Assembly (NCBI GenBank): GCA_022760475.1
Contig: JALEFZ010000006.1
Location: 1-64,000 of the forward strand
From: Bacteroidia bacterium
GTDB taxonomy: Bacteria; Bacteroidota; Bacteroidia; J057
DNA length: 64,000 bases
Reading direction: 5' to 3'
Shown here: piece after piece, positions 26,597-34,498 of the stretch
Layout of the letters: the number at the start of each line of letters is the position of its first letter
How positions within the stretch are numbered: position 1 is the stretch's first letter
The notes under the pieces: generated by a model
What the model saw: the letters and a program-made list of their open reading frames with translations, nothing else
Told to the model about the DNA's origin: nothing
Database searches by the model: none
Position numbers and translations under genes: made by a program

Positions 26597-28612
26597 ATGA
26601 ATTATAGGCTTTTCGGGATCCTCATAATTATTTGGGGTTTGATGTATTGTCCATTAATTGCCCAACAAACTGACAGCCTAACTGATGTCAGAAACAATGA
26701 CAGTACGGAGGTCAGCCCCGTTGAAGAACAACTTGACCTAAGCGAGTTGATCGAAATCGAGGCTGAAAAAAGCCTTTTTAATGTTAAAGATGACGGAAAA
26801 TTCGTCCTTAGCTGGAAAAATGAAACCAATCCAAACGGGCAACTTGACCTTGAAGTAAATGGAGTGCCTGTGAAGGTTCAACTCAAAGAAGGCAAGGGCA
26901 CAATTACTGTAGCGAGTGAAGATCTTGAGGATACCAATGTCTTTACTTATAACAATGTAGAAGTTGCCAGCATAGATGTTCATAGGGTAAATTATGCTCC
27001 CTGGCTCTCTCTCCTTCCTCCATTAATTGCCATACTTTTGGCCCTGGTTTTTAGGGAGGTAGTTGTTTCTCTTTTTACAGGGATCTTCCTGGGAGCTGGA
27101 ATTCTTGCCCTCTCGGATGCCAATGATTCTACCAGTCTGTTTTCTGCTTTTTTGACTAGCCTTGACCATTATCTCGTAGACGCGCTGGTAGATGAAGATC
27201 ATGTCTCAATCATACTATTCTCTTTATTGATAGGGGGGATGGTGGCCATCATATCCAAAAATGGAGGTATGCTGGGCATCGTAAATCGAATTTCCCGCAT
27301 TGCCAAAACCGCCCGCTCAGGCCAGATCGCAACCTGGTTGTTGGGAGTAGTGATTTTCTTTGACGACTATGCCAATTCACTTGTGGTAGGAAATACGATG
27401 CGAAACATCACAGATAAGCTTAAAATTTCAAGGGAAAAGCTGAGTTATATCGTAGACTCTACCGCAGCTCCCGTATCTGCACTTGCCTTCATTTCTACCT
27501 GGATTGCTGCCGAACTGAGCTATATTGAGGATGGCATGGTTCAGTTAAGTGGGCTGCCAGAAGGACTGAGTCCATACCGGGTATTCTTGATGTCACTGCC
27601 TTATTCTTTCTATCCCATTTTGACGCTTGTGTTTATCCTTTTGCTGATTTTTACAGGTAAGGATTTTGGACCCATGTTGAAAGCTGAGCAGCGAGCTCGT
27701 ACTACGGGTGTGGTCAAGAGAGAGAATGAGAATTCAAAGGTAAGCGAAGAGGTTTCTCATTTTGAGCCTATTGAGGGGATCAAGCCGAAGGCCTTTAATG
27801 CTGTTATACCTGTATCTGTTTTGGTGGTAGGGGTATTGATTGGGCTGTTGTTCACAGGCTGGGACCAGGAGATATGGGAAGCTACAGATATGGGCTTTGC
27901 GGCAAAAATTTCTGCCATTATTGGTAAGTCAAATTCCTATTTGGCATTGATGTGGGCATCACTTTCAGCCGTAGTTGTCGCCCTTATACTTACCCTGTCT
28001 CAGAGGATGATGTCTCTGGTAGATTCCATTTCGGTCATGACAGGAGGCTTCAAAGCGATGTTGCCAGCCTTGATTATTCTGACATTGGCATGGGGATTAC
28101 AGGGAGTAACCTCAGATGTATATACTGCGGACTTTTTGACGGACTTGTTGAGCGACAACCTCTCACCAGTATGGCTGCCTGTAATTGCATTCGTACTTGG
28201 AGCGATGGTGTCCTTCTCGACAGGTTCTTCATGGGGGACCATGGCGATTCTTTATCCATTGGTGATACCCTTGGCATGGAAAATTTGTTTGGATTATGGG
28301 CTTCCTGTGGACAATGCCATGGCTATTTTTGCGAATGTAGTTGCCAGTATCCTCGCAGGTTCGGTTCTTGGAGACCATTGTTCGCCTATCTCTGACACTA
28401 CGATCTTGAGTTCGTTGGCTTGCGATGTGAACCACATTGACCACGTAAGAACGCAGCTGCCCTATGCCTTGGTGGTAGGCGTAATTGCCATTCTTGTAGG
28501 AACCATCCCAAGTGCATTCGGAATTCCTACCTGGATTTGCTTCCTTTTTGGAGTAGCGGCTTTGTTTGTAATCATCAGGTATTATGGAAAATATACCCAG
28601 GCAGAGGGCTAA
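26597..28612 (+). CDS. NhaC-family Na+/H+ antiporter with an exported N-terminal domain
   Basis: This 671-residue inner-membrane protein belongs to the Na_H_antiporter (NhaC/MleN-like) family. A signal peptide (1-22, CPLIAQ) and a soluble segment of about 110 residues (23-133), with a short Ig-like look (GKFVLSWKNE, GQLDLEVNGVPVKV), precede the transporter core. The core includes FREVVVSLFTGIFLGAG, FFDDYANSLVVGNTMR, DSTAAPVSALAFISTW, FSTGSSWGTMAILYP and LGDHCSPISDTTILSS, all characteristic of this family. It would exchange Na+ for H+ or an organic acid pair. The extra exported domain is the unusual part. A strong terminator ends the gene. Confidence 0.92.
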   Translation: MNYRLFGILIIIWGLMYCPLIAQQTDSLTDVRNNDSTEVSPVEEQLDLSELIEIEAEKSLFNVKDDGKFVLSWKNETNPNGQLDLEVNGVPVKVQLKEGKGTITVASEDLEDTNVFTYNNVEVASIDVHRVNYAPWLSLLPPLIAILLALVFREVVVSLFTGIFLGAGILALSDANDSTSLFSAFLTSLDHYLVDALVDEDHVSIILFSLLIGGMVAIISKNGGMLGIVNRISRIAKTARSGQIATWLLGVVIFFDDYANSLVVGNTMRNITDKLKISREKLSYIVDSTAAPVSALAFISTWIAAELSYIEDGMVQLSGLPEGLSPYRVFLMSLPYSFYPILTLVFILLLIFTGKDFGPMLKAEQRARTTGVVKRENENSKVSEEVSHFEPIEGIKPKAFNAVIPVSVLVVGVLIGLLFTGWDQEIWEATDMGFAAKISAIIGKSNSYLALMWASLSAVVVALILTLSQRMMSLVDSISVMTGGFKAMLPALIILTLAWGLQGVTSDVYTADFLTDLLSDNLSPVWLPVIAFVLGAMVSFSTGSSWGTMAILYPLVIPLAWKICLDYGLPVDNAMAIFANVVASILAGSVLGDHCSPISDTTILSSLACDVNHIDHVRTQLPYALVVGVIAILVGTIPSAFGIPTWICFLFGVAALFVIIRYYGKYTQAEG

Positions 28613-28630
28613 ATCTTTTTTCTGGATAAT

Positions 28631-28669
28631 AAAAGGCATCATGACTAATCGTGATGCCTTTTATTTTTT
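28631..28669 (+). terminator. Rho-independent terminator of the NhaC-family gene
   Basis: AAAAGGCATCATGA (28631-28644) pairs with TCGTGATGCCTTTT (28649-28662), a 14-bp stem with one wobble and a CTAA loop. ATTTTTT follows. Confidence 0.92.
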
Positions 28670-28757
28670 CAACTAAAAAAACGTTCACTTCAAATTCAAC
28701 TAAAGTCCATTCACTTTTTTGCAACATCACAATAATGTGTGACTAAGCTATTAGTTC

Positions 28758-29807
28758 ATGAGATTACTTTCCTCCCTCCTTATAATCAGTCTTCTTTTCT
28801 TTTTTGCATGTAGTACTACCCAGCAAAGGGAAATTACTTCCATCAAAATTGCCTTTGGCTCTTGCGCAAACCAGGATAAACCCCAACCTATGCTGGACAT
28901 CGCTGCATCCCAAGGACTGGATGCCTTTGTGTTTCTGGGGGACAACATCTATGGAGATTCCAGAGTGATGGACACCCTAAAGGCAAAATATAGGAGATTG
29001 GCTTCGAAAAGTTCCTTTCAGAACCTCAAAGCCAAGGCTGACATCTATGCGGTTTGGGATGACCATGATTATGGTGAGAATGATTCAGGACGCCATTACC
29101 CTTACAAAAAAGAGTCAAAAGAAATCTTTATGGAATTCTGGGAGGTACCGGAAAATTCTGATCGAAGAACCCATGATGGGATTTATGGGGTGGAGTACCT
29201 GAAAAAAGGAGACTTGATCGTCCAATTGATCCTCCTGGATACGAGGACATTCCGTGATGACTTGATTTTCAGGCGAAAAGAGGATACCCTCAACGGACAC
29301 AAAAACGACTACATTCCCAATCAGAATCCAGATAGTACATTTTTGGGGGAAGCTCAGTGGGCTTGGTTAGAAACAATTTTTAAAGCCCCTGCTGACGTCA
29401 GAATCATTGCCTCAAGCAATCAGTTTTCTCATGAGTATAATGGCTGGGAGTCCTGGACCAATGTCCCCCACCAGCAAAAGCGCATGTTAGAACTCATCAA
29501 GTCCACCCAGGCCAATGGGGTAATTTTCATCTCGGGAGATGTCCACTGGGGGGAGATCTCAAAGATGAAAAATGAAGGGGCATACCCTGTCTATGATGTT
29601 ACTTCAAGTGGCATTACCCAGACATGGGACATCATCGAACCCAATAATAACCGCATCGGCAATCCAGTTGCTCAAAATAACATTGGGACAATAGAAATTC
29701 TAAAATCCGAAAATGCAGTTAAGATTGAATTTGCCTTGATAGACTCAAGTGCTCAAAAAATTGAGCTACATAAACTTGAGCTTAGTGAGATTTCTTTTGA
29801 TAAATGA
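28758..29807 (+). CDS. PhoD-like phosphodiesterase/alkaline phosphatase, lipoprotein
   Basis: This 349-residue protein has a lipobox (FFACS, Cys near residue 19). It then shows the PhoD-like metallophosphatase set: IAFGSCANQ, FVFLGDNIYGDSRV, YAVWDDHDYGENDSG, LLDTRTFRDD, IIASSNQFS and FISGDVHWGE. Members hydrolyse phosphate mono- and diesters using Ca/Fe or other metals, at the cell surface or in the periplasm. All motif Asp and His residues expected of the family are visible. The 3' end overlaps the convergent next gene by 26 nt. Confidence 0.92.
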   Translation: MRLLSSLLIISLLFFFACSTTQQREITSIKIAFGSCANQDKPQPMLDIAASQGLDAFVFLGDNIYGDSRVMDTLKAKYRRLASKSSFQNLKAKADIYAVWDDHDYGENDSGRHYPYKKESKEIFMEFWEVPENSDRRTHDGIYGVEYLKKGDLIVQLILLDTRTFRDDLIFRRKEDTLNGHKNDYIPNQNPDSTFLGEAQWAWLETIFKAPADVRIIASSNQFSHEYNGWESWTNVPHQQKRMLELIKSTQANGVIFISGDVHWGEISKMKNEGAYPVYDVTSSGITQTWDIIEPNNNRIGNPVAQNNIGTIEILKSENAVKIEFALIDSSAQKIELHKLELSEISFDK

Positions 29808-30567
29808 TAGAAACCAACAAGCCTTTCTTCACATAGGCGGTGAGAAAGGCAGGTTCTCTTAAAAAGAATGTTCTTGAAGTCCGTTTTTGGATTTTTATAA
29901 GAAAAAATAGCCCCGATTTCATGATCCGCCTTGAGTTTTTATTCTTTCCTAATCGAAGTAGAAGTATAGCTGCCCCCACCAACATTGGCCATATAAAGAT
30001 CAGCAAAATCCTTTGGCCCTGGGCTCTAACCTGCATCAATGAAGCCGTTTGGAGATAGGACTGATTGTACTTTTGGTTGAGGTAATGGATATCTTCCTGC
30101 GAAAACCATTCGATGAAGCCAGAACCATCGCAGAATTGAGAATATTGGTAAACAGGGACATGGCTACTATCTGGATAATTTTCGGGATTATCTGCCAGAT
30201 AGGTCTGAGCAAAAATGAGCATGTCATCACCTTTAGAACCAAATATCCCACAGTCAGCCCAGCCGTTTCCCCCTTGTATGTAGGCCTTCGAGACAGGCTT
30301 TCCTTTGAATGTTACATTCACTTGAAATTCGTAAATGATGGCACTCAACTGCCTTTCGAAAGATTCTCCATTTGGCCTTGTGTAGCATACAGGCGCAGGA
30401 AAAACTGAGTCTATTACATTTACCAAGGTACCTTGAAAAATAAAAGCAGCTCGTTCGCATGTTTCTTCCTGATTCCTTTCAGGACATATACATGCCTCGC
30501 TTTCCCTCCCAAGAATGAAACCTAAAAAGAATAGGGTAAAAAGTTTTAAAATGGCTTGATGGATCAT
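29782..30567 (-). CDS. NTR/TIMP-like domain protein with C-terminal membrane anchor
   Basis: From ATG 30567 (preferred over 30609 because it starts the signal peptide MIHQAILKLFTLFFLGF) this is a 261-residue protein. The mature N-terminus begins ACICPERNQEETCERAAFIF, followed by a beta-strand region (GTLVNV, FQVNVTFKG) and WADCGIFGSKGDDMLIFAQT. An N-terminal CxC followed by (E/A)AxxVFxG and a late C-G is the layout of netrin/tissue-inhibitor-of-metalloproteinase-like domains, which occur in some bacteria. A single helix (about 193-211, LIFIWPMLVGAAILLLR) and a basic tail follow. Function unknown; protease inhibition is only an analogy. Confidence 0.75.
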   Translation of the reverse strand: MIHQAILKLFTLFFLGFILGRESEACICPERNQEETCERAAFIFQGTLVNVIDSVFPAPVCYTRPNGESFERQLSAIIYEFQVNVTFKGKPVSKAYIQGGNGWADCGIFGSKGDDMLIFAQTYLADNPENYPDSSHVPVYQYSQFCDGSGFIEWFSQEDIHYLNQKYNQSYLQTASLMQVRAQGQRILLIFIWPMLVGAAILLLRLGKNKNSRRIMKSGLFFLIKIQKRTSRTFFLREPAFLTAYVKKGLLVSIIYQKKSH

Positions 30568-30693
30568 ACCTCTTTTTTTAAGAAGAAGGCTCTGCGACCC
30601 TTTATCCATAAGTTGGGGGGAGGGATTAATTTAGTTTGAAGAAAAAGAGTTCTAGCAATGAGTTTTTGTACACCCATTGAGCGGGTATGGTTT

Positions 30694-31359
30694 TCAAAGG
30701 AATACAACCTCATCCAATAATTGGGGGGCCTCTTTGCTTAGCTCAGCTATTCTATTCAGAGCTTTTTCCCGAAAGGCAGGATCGGCTAATCTGAAATCAG
30801 ATTCAGAAAAATACTTGTAGTATTTGCTTGCGTTTTCCAGATCTCCGATCATTTCATACAGATTTCCGAGATGCCAAAAATAATACTTATGCTCCAGAGC
30901 CAGTTCCCGGAGGATCTTCTCTGCTTGATCAAAGTCTCTCATTTTGGCCAGGGCAGCAGCTTTATAAGCTTGTACTGGAGGCGATGGTTCCAAGGAGTAA
31001 GACTTATCAAACATGATGATTGCCTCTTCAGAAAGACCTGCATTGTAATACTCCTTTCCTACCAGAAAATTTAGAAGGGCGACTTCCGTATGGTTCAGGC
31101 TGGGATCATTTTTAATGATGGAATCGCCAAAGGAAATTTTCAGGGAGAAATCTTTTTCCGATTCGTCATAAAACTCGGATATGATCTTGTCCATTTTGTT
31201 GTAGGACATTCTTTCCTCGATGATCTTGGTCATTCTGCTACTTTCCTTGGTGGACGAATAGTTGACAGAGAAGAAAGTAGAACTAAAGAATGAATATACA
31301 AGGAAGGTCAATGCAATGACTACAATGATTATCCAGACCAGTGTGTTTTTATTTTTCAT
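30694..31359 (-). CDS. Membrane-anchored TPR protein
   Basis: This 221-residue protein has an N-terminal membrane helix (about 8-30) and a helical linker. At about 90-185 there are two to three tetratricopeptide-like repeats (FLVGKEYYNAGLSEEAIIMF, AALAKMRDFDQAEKILREL, YEMIGDLENASKYYKYF). It probably scaffolds protein contacts in the periplasm; no enzyme domain is visible. A putative 42-residue exported peptide ends 39 nt upstream on the same strand and may be co-transcribed. Confidence 0.8.
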   Translation of the reverse strand: MKNKNTLVWIIIVVIALTFLVYSFFSSTFFSVNYSSTKESSRMTKIIEERMSYNKMDKIISEFYDESEKDFSLKISFGDSIIKNDPSLNHTEVALLNFLVGKEYYNAGLSEEAIIMFDKSYSLEPSPPVQAYKAAALAKMRDFDQAEKILRELALEHKYYFWHLGNLYEMIGDLENASKYYKYFSESDFRLADPAFREKALNRIAELSKEAPQLLDEVVFL

Positions 31360-31398
31360 GAAAATGCTTTTTGCTTATGAATAATGGACTTCCAGAAG

Positions 31399-31527
31399 TT
31401 AGGTTTGTTGGAATAACAATGACCTACCATCCATCAGATCACTCTCGCTATCCTCTAAGGAACTGTTAGTATAGGAGGAAAGGAGGATGGCCAGAAGAGA
31501 AATCAGTATGAGTATGGAAGTTCTCAC
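31399..31527 (-). CDS. Possible 42-residue exported peptide (GTG start)
   Basis: A GTG-initiated frame encodes a basic start (RTSIL), a strongly hydrophobic stretch (about 4-19) and a polar acidic tail (SSLEDSESDLMDG). It has the shape of a signal or anchor peptide and lies 39 nt upstream of the TPR gene on the same strand. Codon choice looks like that of neighbouring genes. There is no ATG and no homologue is known to me, so it could be chance. Confidence 0.35.
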   Translation of the reverse strand: MRTSILILISLLAILLSSYTNSSLEDSESDLMDGRSLLFQQT

Positions 31528-31748
31528 AGGTTCAATGCTTGTTTATAAGGTAGGCTTTAAAAATAAACCCCAATGGTGATAAATGAAATTATCGCCTGTA
31601 TTCTTTTTGGGACTTAAGTCAATCCTGCTAAAAAAATGATATTTCCAAAAATGAATCACATTGAATGGTCTAATTATTTTGCTTTCCTGCCACATTTTTC
31701 CCCTCTCAACGTTAGAGATTGATTACTTCTTTTTATAATTCTTTTTTG

Positions 31749-31784
31749 TTGTGACACATTTGTAACATTTGAAGAATACTTTTG
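31749..31784 (+). promoter_or_regulatory. Candidate control region of the Crp/Fnr gene
   Basis: The intergenic stretch 31528-31915 (388 bp) carries no other gene. It contains a direct repeat TTGTGACA (31749-31756) / TTGTAACA (31760-31767) spaced by 11 bp, about one helical turn, and then TACTTTTG (31777-31784), a perfect TAnnTTTG box. A TTTG 14 bp before the box is closer than the usual spacing, so the -33 element is unsure. TTTTGCAAAA (31802-31811) is a small palindrome downstream. The leader would be about 130 nt. Confidence 0.35.
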
Positions 31785-31915
31785 CCTTTAAATTTAGGGC
31801 GTTTTGCAAAATGGGCGACAATCACATATTCATTTTTGGATCTGTTAATCCATTTTCAATTTTACACGTTTAAACACATAAATCTATTCGCAACTATCCG
31901 TAACCAATACCCAAT

Positions 31916-32614
31916 ATGAAAGATTCCGGAAACATCTGGTACCTAGAAGAAGTTAACTTATTTGAGTATTTCTGCCCAGTTACTGGCGGTCAGGAGAAGT
32001 ATGACAAACTGCCCAAGAGAAGCTATAAAAAAGGTGAGTTTGTATATTTTTCAGAGGATACATCTGACAAGGTTTTCTTTATCCATTCAGGTGCTGTCAA
32101 GATTGGAAGTTATACAAATACAGGGGAGGAGATGATCAAAACCGTTCTTCATCCTGGTGAAGTCTTTGGGGAGTTGGCTTTATTTGGAGAAGAAAAAAGA
32201 GCAGATTTTGCCCTGGCTATGGAGGATACTGAGCTTTGTGTTCAGGAGAGGGAGACAATCGAGGACTTGATGAAGGACATCAAGGGGTTTGCACTTTTTC
32301 TCCAAAGGCTAATGGGCCAGCGCATCATATATACCCAAAAAAGGCTTGAATCCTTGCTATTCAAGGATGCCAAAACAAGAATTTCGGAATATGTGCTTGA
32401 TCAGGCCAGGCGTTATGGGAAGACCCTTGCAGATGGGGCTGTAAAAATTCGTAACTACCTCACTCACCAGGAGATAGCAAACTTTACGGGCACTTCAAGA
32501 CAGACGGTAACCACAGTCCTCAATCAATTGAGAGATGAGAGACTTATCGATTTTGACCGAAAGAGAATCATTATCCGTAACCTTAATGGGATGAAAGATT
32601 CAGTAGCGGCCTAA
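31916..32614 (+). CDS. Crp/Fnr-family transcription regulator
   Basis: This 232-residue protein has an N-terminal cyclic-nucleotide-binding-like beta-roll (about 35-125; VFFIHSGAVKIGSYTNTGEE, HPGEVFGELALFGEEKRADF) and a long dimerisation helix. A C-terminal winged helix-turn-helix lies at about 175-222 (LTHQEIANFTGTSRQTVTTV, IDFDRKRIII). The PGEVFGE motif is the phosphate-binding-cassette position. No cysteine cluster for an iron-sulfur centre is visible, so an oxygen-sensing Fnr role is unlikely. It stands alone and is the only obvious transcription factor in the window. Confidence 0.93.
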   Translation: MKDSGNIWYLEEVNLFEYFCPVTGGQEKYDKLPKRSYKKGEFVYFSEDTSDKVFFIHSGAVKIGSYTNTGEEMIKTVLHPGEVFGELALFGEEKRADFALAMEDTELCVQERETIEDLMKDIKGFALFLQRLMGQRIIYTQKRLESLLFKDAKTRISEYVLDQARRYGKTLADGAVKIRNYLTHQEIANFTGTSRQTVTTVLNQLRDERLIDFDRKRIIIRNLNGMKDSVAA

Positions 32615-32665
32615 TTTTGATGGAAAATGTTTTCCTCAAACTAAATTTTGGCGAGATTTACCAGC

Positions 32666-34429
32666 ATGAATAATGCAAGATTGATATTTCGCTTATCCTT
32701 AATTTTTCCATTGGTCATTTTACTTTCTGCCTGCGAGAAGGGGGAAGTCAAAGAATCCTACGCAAAAAAGCTGGATCAGGCTTTTGAGGCTTGGGCCAAG
32801 TACGACAATGAGTTGATGGATTTCTACCAGCCTTCCTTTGCTTCGAATTATTCCAATTCAGAAAAGGAACTGGCTGATATTTCCAGAGAAGGAATTGCAA
32901 AAAAGTATCAGGGAGCCAAAGAAGGCCTGAGTATTGTTCAACGAATTGATACCTCAAAGCTAAGTGCAGAAGGAAAACTGGATGTAGAAGCGGCCAACTT
33001 CTTTTTTGAGACTTTGGTAGAAGGAGAAAAGTATGCCTATCATGAATGTCTAATCAATCCTGTCGATGGCATCCATTTTTCTCAGTTTGAAGACCTTGCC
33101 TTCTCCTACAGCATGAAAGCCAAAAATGATGGGGATTATTATTTGGCTAAGGTTCGTTCCTATCCTCAGAAAATCGAGGCATTAAAATCCTATCTCAATG
33201 AATGTTCTCAAAGGGGAACCCTACCTCCAAGGCCTTTGCTGGAAGCAGTAGCCAGACAAGCCAAAAATCTTGCAGAGATTCCCGTCAAGGAGCATCCCAT
33301 TTACAAGGGCATCGCCCGCCAGTTGGGGAATGCCGATCCTGTGATGATCAATGAGCTTGAGGCCACGGATTACATGATTACCTCAGCGAGAACCATTGAG
33401 GAGTATGTCGTACCTGCTTACAAGGAGTTGTTGGGAATGATTGAGGTATTGATCAAAAATAGTAAGGAAGAAATCAGCATAAATAGATTCGAGGATGGGA
33501 AAGAATTCTATAACTACCAGTTAAAAAAATATACAGGTAGATCTGTAAACACTGCTTCATTGCATGCATCGGCTTTGGCTCAATTGGATAGCCTCTTAGC
33601 AATTTATCCACTGACAGACCTTAAGAAAAGCGATTCTTTGGTCAAAGGGATTTTGAGAACAAGGATTCGAATGTCCAGTTTGGACTCAGCAAGAGCCTTT
33701 ACCCAGCGGATGAAGCGAAACGCTAGCGGCTTGATGGACAATATGCCCCAAGCGGGAATCTACATCAACGAAATGCCAGACTGGGCAATGGAATACACCC
33801 CTAACTTCAAATATTATACAGGATCTCTCAGCGGTAAAAGAAGGGGAATTTTACTTGTTGACATGAGCCATCCGGATTATCAGGGAATCCTTACTCACCA
33901 GGCACAAATTTATCAAAATGGGATTCCTGGTCTTCATTTGATAAAATCTGGCAATTATGGACAGGCTACATTAGGTGATTTTTTAAAATTTTTGAGGTTC
34001 GAAGGAAATGACCAGGGGTGGAAAGTCTTTTCTGGGGATCTTGTGGTCAATGTAATGGGGCTTCTGCAATCGGATAAAACGGCCTATGCAGAGTATTCAC
34101 AAGGAAAACTGCTGGCATTGGCAGCTTTGATTGTAGATACCGGAATCCAGCTCGAAAATTGGTCCCGAGATGAGGCTGTGGATTTTTTAGTAAATAAAAT
34201 TTCTCTTAGCCAAAGAGAGGCAGTCAGGCTGGTAGATGAAGCAATTATTTATCCTGGTAAAAATTGTGCTCCATGGATTGGCTATTTAGATCTGCTTGAA
34301 CTTCAGTCCGATGCGCAAAAAATCATGGGAGATGACTATTACCTTCAGACCTTTCATGACTTGATCATGAGAATGGCCCATTCCCCCTTCAATTTGACCC
34401 GTTCTCGACTACCTCTGTTGCTAAACTGA
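32666..34429 (+). CDS. DUF885-family lipoprotein with degenerate metal site
   Basis: From ATG 32666 (TTG 32648 rejected) this 587-residue protein has a lipobox (LLSAC). Its C-terminal half clearly follows DUF885: LIVDTGIQLENWSRDEAVDF, SLSQREAVRLVDE, then YPGKNCAPWIGYLDLLEL and FHDLIMRMAHSPFNL. The zinc signature HExxPGHHLQ of active members is replaced by QNGIPGLHLI, and the later EGWxxYxE by QGWKVFSG. Both first-shell His and Glu positions are therefore lost while the fold is kept. I infer a non-catalytic lipoprotein. It is followed by an unrelated secreted protein 69 nt downstream. Confidence 0.85.
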   Translation: MNNARLIFRLSLIFPLVILLSACEKGEVKESYAKKLDQAFEAWAKYDNELMDFYQPSFASNYSNSEKELADISREGIAKKYQGAKEGLSIVQRIDTSKLSAEGKLDVEAANFFFETLVEGEKYAYHECLINPVDGIHFSQFEDLAFSYSMKAKNDGDYYLAKVRSYPQKIEALKSYLNECSQRGTLPPRPLLEAVARQAKNLAEIPVKEHPIYKGIARQLGNADPVMINELEATDYMITSARTIEEYVVPAYKELLGMIEVLIKNSKEEISINRFEDGKEFYNYQLKKYTGRSVNTASLHASALAQLDSLLAIYPLTDLKKSDSLVKGILRTRIRMSSLDSARAFTQRMKRNASGLMDNMPQAGIYINEMPDWAMEYTPNFKYYTGSLSGKRRGILLVDMSHPDYQGILTHQAQIYQNGIPGLHLIKSGNYGQATLGDFLKFLRFEGNDQGWKVFSGDLVVNVMGLLQSDKTAYAEYSQGKLLALAALIVDTGIQLENWSRDEAVDFLVNKISLSQREAVRLVDEAIIYPGKNCAPWIGYLDLLELQSDAQKIMGDDYYLQTFHDLIMRMAHSPFNLTRSRLPLLLN

Positions 34430-34485
34430 ACTTTGGCAAACTAATTGCGGGTGTAATGAATGTGTCGGAATTGTCGTTAATTGTG

Positions 34486-34491
34486 CAGGAG
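34486..34491 (+). promoter_or_regulatory. Strong Shine-Dalgarno site (AGGAGG), unusual here
   Basis: AGGAGG lies 7 nt before ATG 34499. Nearly all other starts in this window lack such a site, as is usual in Bacteroidota. It fixes the start at 34499 rather than the in-frame TTG at 34481. Confidence 0.55.
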
Positions 34492-34498
34492 GTCCAAT

